Of a DNA stretch of 64,000 nucleotides, positions 9,275 to 17,512 are shown in pieces (position 1 is the stretch's first letter; each line of letters opens with the position of its first letter). The translations under genes and the position numbers were made by a program. The stretch covers positions 1 through 64,000 of the forward strand of contig CAYRGG010000013.1 in NCBI GenBank assembly GCA_964423745.1, in the 5' to 3' direction. The notes beneath the pieces were generated by a model. The model saw nothing but the letters and a program-made list of their open reading frames with translations, had not been told where the DNA came from and ran no database searches. This DNA is from CAYRGG01 sp964423745 (GTDB taxonomy: Bacteria > Pseudomonadota > Gammaproteobacteria > Competibacterales > Competibacteraceae).

Positions 9275-9370
9275 TAGCAACTGATTCTTTACAAATTCCA
9301 GCGAAAGGACTTTTTTGACATGCTCCTGTTCGCGGCATGCGCTTTGACCGATTTTTAATATTTAGTAGTG

Positions 9371-9514
9371 ATGATGCTACCCTCTGAACGACACGTCCGT
9401 CTATTTCGCAGTGGTCGCAATCAAGCATTGCGTATCCCCCGAGAGTTTGGGCTGGAGGGTGATGAATGGATACTTAAAAAGCCCTTCATATTGCGGGGCT
9501 TTTTGGGTTCTTAA
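9371..9514 (+). pseudogene. Truncated VapB/AbrB-type antitoxin
   Basis: The 47-residue frame reads HVRLFRSGRNQALRIPREF followed by GLEGDEWILKK. This is the N-terminal swapped-hairpin DNA-binding domain of VapB/VagC antitoxins (V-x-LF-x-x-GRNQA-x-RIP-x-EF-x-x-x-GDE). Intact antitoxins run to about 70-80 residues with a toxin-binding tail; here the frame runs straight into a terminator hairpin and stops. No VapC PIN-domain gene follows. It could still make a DNA-binding peptide, but I regard it as a relic. Confidence 0.6.
9476..9504. terminator. Rho-independent terminator, both directions possible
   Basis: AAAAAGCCC (9476-9484) pairs perfectly with GGGCTTTTT (9496-9504) around an 11-nt loop. 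The U-run is part of the stem on either strand. It overlaps the end of the truncated antitoxin frame. Confidence 0.6.
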
Positions 9515-9544
9515 TTAAAAAGCAGGAATCTTCAAAATTTAAGC

Positions 9545-9576
9545 AGGCTGGTTCAAGAGTGAGCCAGCCTTTTTTC
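9545..9576 (+). terminator. Rho-independent terminator
   Basis: AGGCTGGTTC (9545-9554) pairs with GAGCCAGCCT (9561-9570), with one G-U pair and a 6-nt loop, and runs into T(6)C. It would insulate the hydrolase/NTF2 pair from upstream transcription. Confidence 0.65.
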
Positions 9577-9642
9577 TTATATTTGAAGTGTGAGGCGATG
9601 AGATCTTGTAAAACGCATTTATCAAATAAAAGGAACAGACCA

Positions 9643-10602
9643 ATGAAAAAACTACTGACAACCAGTGCCATTATCGGCGCAATCACATTTTCAACCCTAT
9701 CTGACGCGGAGGCCGTGATGAAAAAACGCGTCACATTTGAAAGTCACAACCAGACGATTGTCGGCGATTTATACTTGCCGGATGATTATCAAGACGGCGA
9801 TAAATTACCCGGCGTGATTGTGACTGGATCATGGACATCCGTGAAAGAACAAATGGCGGGTGGCTATGCCGAGGAACTTGCGGATCGCGGCTTTGCAGCT
9901 CTAGCTTTCGATCACCGCGGATGGGGTGAGTCCAATGAAGGAACGCCTATATCCCTTCAGTTTGTGGAAGACCCTCAAGCTAAAACGCAAGATATTCTTG
10001 CGGCGGCTGATTTCATGACTACGCGCTCGGAAGTAGATAGCACAAAGTTGGCGACGCTTGGTGTTTGTGCCTCTGCCGGGTATGCGATTGACGCGGCCAA
10101 TATAAGTGACAAGATCACCACGACGGCAAGTATAGCACCATGGCTCCATGACAAGGAGATTGTTGATGAAGTGTATGGGGAGAATGTGCCTGCACTTTTA
10201 AAAGCAACGGCTGATGCAAAGGAATCCGGTCAGCCGGTTATTTTAGAGGCCGCCGGTGATGCAGATTCCGATGCAGTGATGAAGAGCGCGGACTATTATA
10301 CCGACCCTAATCGCGGCGCGATCGAAGCCTATGATAACAAATTCAGCACGCTGTCATGGGGCCCATGGCTCACTTATGACGCAATCCAGACAGCCTCAAA
10401 AATCGACAAGCCAGTGCTGCTGGTGCATTCAGAAGCCGCAGCGATCCCGCAAGGCGCGAAGACCTTCGCTGAAAAAGGCGGTGAGAACGTCGAGCTGATC
10501 ATGATGGAGAACGTCACACAGTTTGATTTCTATGATCAGCCTGAAGCAATGGACAAGGCCGCTGACAAGGTTGCTGATCACTTCAAGAAAACCCTGAACT
10601 AA
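9643..10602 (+). CDS. Exported alpha/beta hydrolase, dienelactone-hydrolase-like
   Basis: The 319-residue protein has a Sec signal peptide (about 1-24) and an alpha/beta-hydrolase fold. I chose the ATG at 9643 because it begins the signal peptide and has AAGGA upstream. The elbow motif is GVCASAG (about 141-147), so the nucleophile would be Cys, as in dienelactone hydrolase. DHRGWGES is the typical strand-4 box. At the usual catalytic His position near the C-terminus the sequence is TQFDFYDQ, with Gln in place of His. Activity is therefore uncertain, although this may be a subfamily trait. The gene is 12 bp from a secreted NTF2-fold gene, so the two are likely co-transcribed. Substrate unknown. 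Confidence 0.75.
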   Translation: MKKLLTTSAIIGAITFSTLSDAEAVMKKRVTFESHNQTIVGDLYLPDDYQDGDKLPGVIVTGSWTSVKEQMAGGYAEELADRGFAALAFDHRGWGESNEGTPISLQFVEDPQAKTQDILAAADFMTTRSEVDSTKLATLGVCASAGYAIDAANISDKITTTASIAPWLHDKEIVDEVYGENVPALLKATADAKESGQPVILEAAGDADSDAVMKSADYYTDPNRGAIEAYDNKFSTLSWGPWLTYDAIQTASKIDKPVLLVHSEAAAIPQGAKTFAEKGGENVELIMMENVTQFDFYDQPEAMDKAADKVADHFKKTLN

Positions 10603-10614
10603 ACGGGGGGTATA

Positions 10615-11568
10615 ATGAAAAGTTTATATATAAAACCGTTAGCAATAGGAGCCATAGTGATGACTGTTGTAGCCCTGAATCCTCTGAAAGCTCACGCTAA
10701 CGCCAAAGACGAAGCCGCAATCAAAACAATCATTGAAAGCGTTGGAAGTCTTGCGGACCAAGGAAATTTTGAAGCTCTCGAAAAGCTTTATGCCCCGGAA
10801 GTTGAGGTAGATTACACCTCCCTCGCGGGTGGCGAGGTCGAGTTGAAAAGTCCGCTAGCTCTGATGACGCAATGGGCAGGTGTTCTCCCCGGCTTTGACC
10901 TCACCCGCCACGAGATCAGCAATATTCAGGTGAGCAGCAATGGGCAGACGGCTACTGCAACCGCTGATGTAATTGCCGAGCATTACGTGAATGATCTATT
11001 CTGGCAAGTGAAAGGTGATTACATCTACCGCCTTGTGAAAGATGAGGATCAATGGTTGATTACCGCACACAGGTTAAATCTTCGGGAAGAAAGCGGAACG
11101 CGGGATGTTTTCGGTCCCGCCATTGAAAATGCGAAAGAAAATCCTGCCCCTTACATCAAGCGCCAACAAACACGTCAAACCGTTGTCAATTTCCTCACCG
11201 CGCTGGAAAGCAAGGACATGGAGAGTTTTGCAAACACTCTGGCCGATGATATGGTGCAGGAGATGCCGTTCTCACCAGAAGGTCATCCCAAGCGTGTAAG
11301 GGGCAAGGCGAATATTGTAGAGCTGTTTTCCAATTGGCCTGATGTCAGCGGTGATGCGGATTTTACAAGTGAGTTACGCTTCTATCCAATGATCGATCCG
11401 GAAATGGTGTTTGTCGAATATAAGGGCGATGTTGATATCATTACCACAGGCAGGAAATATCTACAAACCTATGGCGGGCTATTCCACGTACAAAACGGAA
11501 AAATCAAACTCTTTCGCGAATATTACGATCCTGAGCCATTCAAATATGCGTTTAGATTGGGTGAATAG
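10615..11568 (+). CDS. Exported protein with two NTF2/SnoaL-like domains
   Basis: The 317-residue product starts with a signal peptide (cleavage probably after AHA, about residue 28). Two NTF2-like alpha+beta domains follow. The first (about 33-160) begins AAIKTIIESVGSLADQGNFEAL and has a DYTSLAGG segment. The second (about 180-310) contains TVVNFLTALESKDMESF and a C-terminal FREYYDPEPF stretch typical of SnoaL-like folds. Such domains can be small-molecule isomerases, hydrolases or binding proteins; no specific active site is evident. Its partner is the upstream hydrolase. Both read like acquired accessory genes, but I did no codon-usage calculation. Confidence 0.65.
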   Translation: MKSLYIKPLAIGAIVMTVVALNPLKAHANAKDEAAIKTIIESVGSLADQGNFEALEKLYAPEVEVDYTSLAGGEVELKSPLALMTQWAGVLPGFDLTRHEISNIQVSSNGQTATATADVIAEHYVNDLFWQVKGDYIYRLVKDEDQWLITAHRLNLREESGTRDVFGPAIENAKENPAPYIKRQQTRQTVVNFLTALESKDMESFANTLADDMVQEMPFSPEGHPKRVRGKANIVELFSNWPDVSGDADFTSELRFYPMIDPEMVFVEYKGDVDIITTGRKYLQTYGGLFHVQNGKIKLFREYYDPEPFKYAFRLGE

Positions 11569-11612
11569 TAAAATGGTAAAGAATTCGTATAATACAAATT
11601 GTTTACCACGAT

Positions 11613-12296
11613 TTAATTGATAAAGGGTGGCAATCCCCAAGCGGCGGGATCAAACTCGGTCAAACTGTTTAGGATCAGACTGGCTTCAGCATAAACCCCT
11701 TTATCCATATGAGGATCTGGTACCACTACCACCGACATGTTGGCGGCTAGCGCCGCCTGCATACCGGAGGGGGCATCCTCGAACACCAGACAATGATCAG
11801 GTTCAGCGCCGAGTCGCTGCGCTGCGGTAAGAAAAATATCGGGCGCCGGTTTACCGTGTTTTACTTCCGGATCGTCGCCAAAGACCACGGTATCAAATAT
11901 TTGAAACCAGTCCCGGTGATTCTGAGTTTTTAGCTGCAAAAGATGCTGTGATGAGCTAGTGGCCAAAGCCTGTGGGATACCATGCGCTGCTAAATGCTGA
12001 GTTAGCCGCTCCGCGCCGGGTAGTGGTTGGGCGGTTGGGAACTTTGCCACCAGCAGTTGCTCACGTTCTTCTATGTATTGCTCGGGCGATATAGACAAAT
12101 CTAAAGCATTCACTAAATGTCGGGCCGAGTCCAAGGCCGGTCGACCGATCATATTAGCTTTGATGGACCAATCGAAGGTTTTACCATAGCGGCCAACGAC
12201 TTGCTGAGTTGCTTCTGTATAAAGGGTTTCAGTGTCTAGCAGTAGACCGTCCAAGTCGTAAATAATATGGGTTATGGTGGGATTAGATTGAACCAT
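11613..12296 (-). CDS. HAD-family phosphatase, pseudouridine-5'-phosphatase-like
   Basis: This is a HAD-superfamily hydrolase of 227 residues. The nucleophile motif YDLDG has Asp14 and Asp16, motif II lies in ALATSSS, and the motif III Lys is in HGKPAPDIF. Motif IV is VFEDAPSGMQAAL. The whole pattern (GLLLDTE-x-LY, LPGAE, GDDPEVKHGKPAPDIF, LNSL-x-x-F) closely follows the eukaryotic PUDP/GS1 family, which dephosphorylates pseudouridine monophosphate. I start at the ATG at 12296, just before the conserved ITHIIYDLDG strand; an in-frame ATG at 12341 would add 15 residues unlikely to belong. Substrate is inferred from similarity. Confidence 0.8.
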   Translation of the reverse strand: MVQSNPTITHIIYDLDGLLLDTETLYTEATQQVVGRYGKTFDWSIKANMIGRPALDSARHLVNALDLSISPEQYIEEREQLLVAKFPTAQPLPGAERLTQHLAAHGIPQALATSSSQHLLQLKTQNHRDWFQIFDTVVFGDDPEVKHGKPAPDIFLTAAQRLGAEPDHCLVFEDAPSGMQAALAANMSVVVVPDPHMDKGVYAEASLILNSLTEFDPAAWGLPPFIN

Positions 12297-12461
12297 TGCG
12301 TTAGCGCTGCCCCGCTGCCAAAAGACCTCATTATGAGGCAACTATGACCACAACGCGAGGATTTTAAGATTCCTAAAACCGTTGATGGAGAGGGAAATGA
12401 TCAGCACACAAACTTATAAAGTTCACTATTTGGACTGACGCAGCTCATTCCAAAGGACGCC

Positions 12462-12938
12462 GTGATAATTGATATGCTAAAAAAAGTTGTAAGTGGTGGG
12501 CAAACAGGCGCAGATCGAGCAGCCCTCGATGCAGGTTTGGAGTTGGCGTTTCCAGTGGGTGGTTTTTGTCCCAAAGGTCGCGTAGCAGAAGATGGACTTA
12601 TTGCGGATATATACCCACTGGTTGAGATCCAGGGCGGTTATCGGCAACGGACGAGGGCAAATGTAAAAGCGTCCGATGGCACCGTGATATTTTATGAATC
12701 TATGGTATATGGTGGTACTGAGCAAACCTTACTGTTTTGCATTAAAGCTAAAAAACCCTATAAATTAATAGATATAAGCCTAGTGGGTTGGGAAAAAGCA
12801 GTAACCGACATAGAGGCTTTTATCGATAAGTTTGCTATTGAAACACTAAATGTAGCGGGTCCGAGAGCCAGCGGTTGTCTGACCATCTATGATTATGTTA
12901 AAACAGTAGTAGTTAAAGTAATTCAAGAAAATGCCTAA
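12462..12938 (+). CDS. SLOG-family putative molybdenum-carrier protein
   Basis: The 158-residue protein begins KKVVSGGQTGADRAALDAGLE, the nucleotide-binding signature of the circularly permuted YpsA/SLOG family (annotated as putative molybdenum carrier). It also has GGFCPKGR and a GGTEQTLLFC box in the middle. The GTG start at 12462 has AAAGGA 4 nt upstream; ATG 12474 is an alternative that still leaves the whole domain. SLOG proteins bind nucleotides or related ligands, some in stress and defence settings. The real function here is unknown. It stands alone, with a convergent DUF29 gene downstream. Confidence 0.75.
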   Translation: MIIDMLKKVVSGGQTGADRAALDAGLELAFPVGGFCPKGRVAEDGLIADIYPLVEIQGGYRQRTRANVKASDGTVIFYESMVYGGTEQTLLFCIKAKKPYKLIDISLVGWEKAVTDIEAFIDKFAIETLNVAGPRASGCLTIYDYVKTVVVKVIQENA

Positions 12939-12976
12939 CAAATTTGTAAAGTTTCGCCGATAGTTTTTTTTAAAAT

Positions 12977-13408
12977 TTACTCATCTGGGTAAAAACCCGG
13001 GTTAATAATCTGCTCAATTGAATACGGGCATTCGGCAGGCAAATCATTCTTTTCAAAAGGTGTTACTCGCAGCAATTCAGCCAAAGCATATTGATGTGCA
13101 TCTTCGACCGCATCAGGTATTGTAGGTTTAAGGCTTGGACTTTCTTTCAAATGTTTTTTTAGTCGTCGTCGTTGTTCGTCAATGGTCGCAAGCCAACTTT
13201 TACCCCGATGTTCCGGCTGTAGCTGCCATTTTAAAAGGTGTGCCAATAAAACCACTAAACGGTTTTCCAATTCACGTTTTTCAGATTTACCCAAACTTTC
13301 TAATTCCTCAGCAATATTGGCTACGTCAATTTCCCCTAATTTGCCTGACCGTAATAACTGGGTTTGTTCATTCGTCCAAGCATAAAAATCAGTTTCATAA
13401 CTACTCAT
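12977..13408 (-). CDS. DUF29 domain protein
   Basis: The 143-residue protein matches DUF29. The N-terminus is YETDFYAWTNEQTQLLRSGKL, then IDVANIAEELESLGKSEKREL, a K-W helix (LLAHLLKWQLQPEHRGKSW) and the P-x-ECPYSIEQIINPGF ending. DUF29 genes are widespread in cyanobacteria and gammaproteobacteria, often in many copies; their function is unknown. No signal peptide or membrane segment. It converges on the SLOG gene with a 38-bp gap. Confidence 0.85.
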   Translation of the reverse strand: MSSYETDFYAWTNEQTQLLRSGKLGEIDVANIAEELESLGKSEKRELENRLVVLLAHLLKWQLQPEHRGKSWLATIDEQRRRLKKHLKESPSLKPTIPDAVEDAHQYALAELLRVTPFEKNDLPAECPYSIEQIINPGFYPDE

Positions 13409-13725
13409 TACTAATAACCATACATTTTAGTCAAATATATGCCCTATTTTACATTTAATATGATTTTCGTTGAAGAGTGGCTAAACTCGGCTTACTAACT
13501 TTATTGTGAAAAGAAAGCCTCTATGTTTGTAGCCTTGCTTCTTAAATTTAAAGATGATTGGCTACTCAATCCGTGCAGTATTACTATGGATGCATCATCG
13601 CCCATGCGGGTCACTGGGATTGATTCATCGTCATTAATAAAGAAGCTCAAGTGTGCTGTGGCGCAGTACATAGTAGGGAAATAGTTTTCACAAATTTTTC
13701 ACCAGGCCCATGCTACGATTTAGTC

Positions 13726-14604
13726 ATGTTAAAACGTTATCAAGACATCTATCCTGAAAAACCGCTTCAAAGTAGTACAAGCTTGAGACACACCTCTGTA
13801 GCAGACATGCTGACCCTAGAGTATTTTGAAGCGGAACCCGGAGAAATGCCCTATGAGGTGTTTGATCAACATCACATTTTGATCAACTTACGCAAAGAAC
13901 CCCACCGTGTGGAAAATTGGCGTGATGGCGAACATCGGGATTTTACTTATCACAAGAATGAAATCATAGTAACCCCTGCCGGTGTAAAATCCGGCTGGAA
14001 ATGGCATACTAAATCCAAGGTGATTGTGATTACATTGAAACCAAAAAAGCTGGAAACATTTGCCCAAAGTGAACTCGGTATGCTGCTCACCGACGTTCAG
14101 CTAAAAAATATCCCCCAATTTACCGACGAAGACATTACCCAAGTAGGCATGATGCTTTTCGACGCCTTGAATAGTCAAATAGGCTCTGCGGTCATATTTG
14201 AGTGCCTTGCCCGAGTCTTTCTCATCAAGCTCATCCAGAAATACGGGCTTGAACGGCATGAAGATATCCTGTTCAGCAAACGCTTTCCCTCAAAAAACTA
14301 CAAGCGAGTGTTCGATTATGTGGCAGAAAATTACAGCAAGCCTATCAATCTAGAAAATATGGCGAAACAAGCTGGATTGAGCACTTCGCACTTTGCGAGG
14401 TTGTTCAAAGAAGTTATCGGAAAGAGTCCCTACCAATTTGTCATGAGTTATCGGGTGGAACAGGCGAAAAAGAAGCTGCGCGATGATAGCCATTCTATAA
14501 TCGACGTTTCTTTGTCCAGCGGTTTTGCTGACCAAGCCCACTTTTCAAGGGTGTTCAAGCAGATTGAAGGTCAAACGCCGAAAGCATGGCGAGACGCACA
14601 ATAG
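13726..14604 (+). CDS. AraC-family transcriptional regulator
   Basis: The 292-residue protein has a cupin-like N-terminal effector domain (about 40-120). The C-terminal AraC double helix-turn-helix spans about 190-290: NLENMAKQAGLSTSHFARLF is the first HTH, GKSPYQFVMSYRVEQAK the linker helix, and IIDVSLSSGFADQAHFSRVF the second. I start at the ATG at 13726; an upstream in-frame start at 13651 would add 25 residues without a clear ribosome site. The adjacent convergent GH1 gene is a possible but unproven target. Effector unknown. Confidence 0.88.
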   Translation: MLKRYQDIYPEKPLQSSTSLRHTSVADMLTLEYFEAEPGEMPYEVFDQHHILINLRKEPHRVENWRDGEHRDFTYHKNEIIVTPAGVKSGWKWHTKSKVIVITLKPKKLETFAQSELGMLLTDVQLKNIPQFTDEDITQVGMMLFDALNSQIGSAVIFECLARVFLIKLIQKYGLERHEDILFSKRFPSKNYKRVFDYVAENYSKPINLENMAKQAGLSTSHFARLFKEVIGKSPYQFVMSYRVEQAKKKLRDDSHSIIDVSLSSGFADQAHFSRVFKQIEGQTPKAWRDAQ

Positions 14605-14691
14605 CAAGTATTACGAAATTAAGGGGGATGCATTGAACATGCATAATGGGACAATGGGACGGACCAAACAACCAGCCGCACAACGACGCAA

Positions 14692-16113
14692 CTATTTATT
14701 GATAATGTTTTGGTACCAATAAAAACTTCGTTTTTTAATACGCTTTAAATCCCTTTGATCCGTTTCATCCCGATTCACGTATACCAAACCATAACGTTTT
14801 TGGTAGCCATTAAGCCAACTCAATAGATCTGTAAAAGACCAGACGCAATAACCGATGAGATCAACGCCATCATTGACAGCTTGCTTGCACTGCTCAATAT
14901 GAGAACCAAGATAGACAATTCTATAATCGTCATTCACGGTATCATTCGACTCCAGAACATCAAACTCACCCAAGCCATTTTCTGTTATTAAAACGGGGAG
15001 TTGATAGCGACTGGTAACACGACGAAGTGCTATGCGCAACCCCACCGGGTCTATTGCCCAATCCCAGTTGGAGGTCTCCAGGTGAGGATTCCGCTTTGTT
15101 TTGTATAGCCCTGGAACACCGGTTTCTTGGCCGCTTCCCTTCTGTCCTGTGGTATTCATCGTGCCTTCTGAAACACCCCCCAGTGGGTTAAATGCATAGG
15201 TTATTGTTTGATAGTAATTTAACCCTACAAAGTCAGGAATGCCTTTGCGGAGCAATTCCAGGTCCCCTTCGTGGATCGTTGGGCCTAGTCCCTGTTCGCA
15301 TAGGTAACGCAATGGGATTTGCGGATATCTTCCCCAACAATAGACATCCAGCCACCACTCATTGGTGAACGCATCTGCATTTTCAGCCGCCAATATATCT
15401 TTGGGGTTGCTCGTGAGTGGATAAGTCGGCGAGTAGGCAAAGCTGGGTCCAATGTGTCCATGGGGAACATAGTGTCGAAAGGATTCAATGGCTTTTGCAT
15501 TGGCTAAGAAAGCAATATGATTAGCCTCATAAAACCGTTTTCGGTCTTTTACGCCGGGTGGGTGTAGGGCAGTTATAAAACCATGCTGGAAATTATAATT
15601 CTGTTCATTTAAAGATACCCAGTAGCGTACCTTATTGCCAAAATGTTTGTATAAAGTGATGCAGTAATTGTTAAAGTCTTCAATGATTTGTCTAGACTCC
15701 CAAGCACCGTATTCCTCCATCAAAGTTTGCGGAACATCCCAGTGATAGAGCGTCAAGATGGGTTCGATACCCTGAGAAAGAAGCGTATCGATAAGTTTGT
15801 GGTAGAATTTTAGTCCAGCCTCATTAAGATCGCCTTTGCCGTGAGGATAGATGCGAGGCCAGCTTACAGAAAAGCGATATGCTTTCAATCCCATCTCTGC
15901 CATTAAAGCAATATCTTCTTTATAACGATAGTAATGGTCTACAGCTACATCACCATTGGCACCATTAAAGGTCTTGCCAGGAAGTTTGCTAAACAGATCC
16001 CAAACAGATAATCCTTTTCCATCCACATTCCAGGCGCCTTCTACCTGGTATGCTGCGGAAGCAGCTCCCCATAGGAAATTTGCTGGGAATGACTTTAAAT
16101 GCTCATGAAACAT
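14692..16113 (-). CDS. GH1 6-phospho-beta-glucosidase
   Basis: The product is a glycoside hydrolase family 1 enzyme of 473 residues. It has the N-terminal signature FPANFLWGAASAAYQVEGAW, the acid/base Glu in SLNEQNYNF and the nucleophile Glu in LITENGLGEFD. Near the C-terminus SWLNGYQKRYGLVYVNR carries the Ser/Lys/Tyr phosphate-binding pattern of 6-phospho-beta-glucosidases, suggesting hydrolysis of phosphorylated beta-glucosides such as cellobiose-6-phosphate. No PTS transporter is present in the window, so the source of substrate is unclear. I prefer the ATG at 16113; one at 16155 would add 14 residues. It lacks a signal peptide, so it is cytoplasmic. Confidence 0.87.
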   Translation of the reverse strand: MFHEHLKSFPANFLWGAASAAYQVEGAWNVDGKGLSVWDLFSKLPGKTFNGANGDVAVDHYYRYKEDIALMAEMGLKAYRFSVSWPRIYPHGKGDLNEAGLKFYHKLIDTLLSQGIEPILTLYHWDVPQTLMEEYGAWESRQIIEDFNNYCITLYKHFGNKVRYWVSLNEQNYNFQHGFITALHPPGVKDRKRFYEANHIAFLANAKAIESFRHYVPHGHIGPSFAYSPTYPLTSNPKDILAAENADAFTNEWWLDVYCWGRYPQIPLRYLCEQGLGPTIHEGDLELLRKGIPDFVGLNYYQTITYAFNPLGGVSEGTMNTTGQKGSGQETGVPGLYKTKRNPHLETSNWDWAIDPVGLRIALRRVTSRYQLPVLITENGLGEFDVLESNDTVNDDYRIVYLGSHIEQCKQAVNDGVDLIGYCVWSFTDLLSWLNGYQKRYGLVYVNRDETDQRDLKRIKKRSFYWYQNIINK

Positions 16114-16400
16114 GCTTTTGCACCGTAATACAGATTGCCCGTTCACAAGCATCATCAGTCTAGCACGGTAATGATTTGCGGCGTACTTCGAACGATTGGT
16201 GGAGCACGACGTACCGGGTTTGGGTTAGTTGTTTCGCCAACAAATAGATGAACACTTGGTGAATTGAATCTAGTGTAGATTCCCACAATTAACTATACTT
16301 GTCGCTAATTTGCAGCCCTAAACAATAGGGTTATGGAGTATTCTCCTCTGGCCAGTTTTTAAACTTTCAACCTCATCCTACATGCCAGTTTAATAAAAAT

Positions 16401-17384
16401 ATGTCAACCAAAATCGCGCTGTTCAGTAGAGGCACCGGTCAGATCAACGTGCTACGGGATATTCTCCTGGAAAAGGGCGCAAAGCCCCTGGTTTTTGCGT
16501 TACCGCTGGGTGGGGAGTCTGCGCCGAAGGTGAGTTTTGAAGGTGATAAACTGATCTGGGACGATGTGGATTTTAGCGATATTGATGCGGTTCATATCCG
16601 AGGCATTGCGGTGAATACCCCGGCAGCGGTACCCGCCGTTTTGAATGCGGCCTCCCATGCTGAACTGCGGGCCAAATACTTTAAAGAGCAAGCCTATCAG
16701 GCAGCCACGTTTAGCTTTCTCACCTGTCTTGCAGCCCAGGGCAAATTGGTTGTTAATCTTCCCACGGGTGCTTATATCGATCACGATACAAAGGCGCAGT
16801 TTTACCAAAAACTCCGCGCCCACGGATTCGCCGCCCCTAACACCCTGATGACCAATGACCCCGTCAGAGCCCTTGCGTTTGTACAGGCCCATGAAGTGGT
16901 GGCTAAGCCGGCCATGGGTATTGGCTCCACCCGCAAAGTCACAGAAGCCAATATCGAGGGTCTCGACGAACTTCGTGTTTCGCCGGTCTTGTTGCAAGAA
17001 TATTTTCCGGGAGACACTATTAGGGTGCATATCGTGGGTGACAGCGTGGTGCTCGCCCTACGGGTGCTTTCCGACGGTCAGGTGGACTCCCGAACCAGTC
17101 CTAAAGGATTTGAGTATTTTCGGTTACCGGATGAAGAACAACAAAAGATTGTCAAAGCGAACCGTATGCTTGGATTGCACTACGCTGCTTGGGATGTGTT
17201 GGCTGCCCCCGATGGTCGTTATGTTTACCTGGATTGCAACCCCGGACCGTTTATTTTATGGATTGGAGAAGAGAATACCCGTGGCGTATTGCAAGCTCTT
17301 GCGGATTATATGCTGACCTACGCACGCACCCATTCATTGGAAGAAGCGTCGCGAGCGGTGCAGCCCTGTCGACCGAAGACTTAG
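16401..17384 (+). CDS. ATP-grasp ligase-like protein (active-looking member of a pair)
   Basis: The 327-residue protein has an N-terminal alpha/beta pre-grasp domain (about 1-110, with KLIWDDVDFSDIDAVHIRG) and an ATP-grasp domain resembling RimK/glutathione synthetase. VVAKPAMGIGSTRK (about 167-180) supplies the nucleotide-binding Lys and Gly-rich loop. DCNPGPF (about 278) is the metal-binding D-x-N motif near the end. ATP-grasp enzymes join a carboxylate to an amine or hydroxyl. It converges on a paralogue that belongs to the TolC-trio operon. By context it could modify the peptides encoded at 29815-36248 or make a cofactor or small peptide; the substrate is unknown. Confidence 0.75.
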   Translation: MSTKIALFSRGTGQINVLRDILLEKGAKPLVFALPLGGESAPKVSFEGDKLIWDDVDFSDIDAVHIRGIAVNTPAAVPAVLNAASHAELRAKYFKEQAYQAATFSFLTCLAAQGKLVVNLPTGAYIDHDTKAQFYQKLRAHGFAAPNTLMTNDPVRALAFVQAHEVVAKPAMGIGSTRKVTEANIEGLDELRVSPVLLQEYFPGDTIRVHIVGDSVVLALRVLSDGQVDSRTSPKGFEYFRLPDEEQQKIVKANRMLGLHYAAWDVLAAPDGRYVYLDCNPGPFILWIGEENTRGVLQALADYMLTYARTHSLEEASRAVQPCRPKT

Positions 17385-17406
17385 GTATGCTGGAACTTGC
17401 GAAAAA

Positions 17407-17511
17407 AGGACTTGCGGAGCTCGTGAAAGAGGTGTCGGCGGCCTGGATGGCCGTCGTCAAGCCCACAAGGAAGTGTTCACGGCGTCCTCTGGCACGAGCT
17501 TCGTAAGTCCT
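17407..17511. repeat. Intergenic inverted-repeat element of about 105 bp
   Basis: AGGACTTGCGGAGCTCGTG (17407-17425) pairs with CACGAGCTTCGTAAGTCCT (17493-17511), 17 of 19 positions, with a partly self-complementary interior (GGCGGCC...GGCCG). It fills the space between two convergent ATP-grasp genes, so it could act as a bidirectional transcription barrier. The unit resembles dispersed MITE-like repeats of gammaproteobacteria. Confidence 0.55.
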
Positions 17512-17512
17512 G

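Noticed and set aside
9559..9642. Upstream extension of the hydrolase by 28 codons
   Set aside because: It would start inside a terminator hairpin and hide the signal peptide; ATG 9643 has a ribosome site.
13522..13683. 53-codon ORF before the AraC gene
   Set aside because: No ribosome site, no family pattern, and it overlaps the probable leader of the regulator gene.
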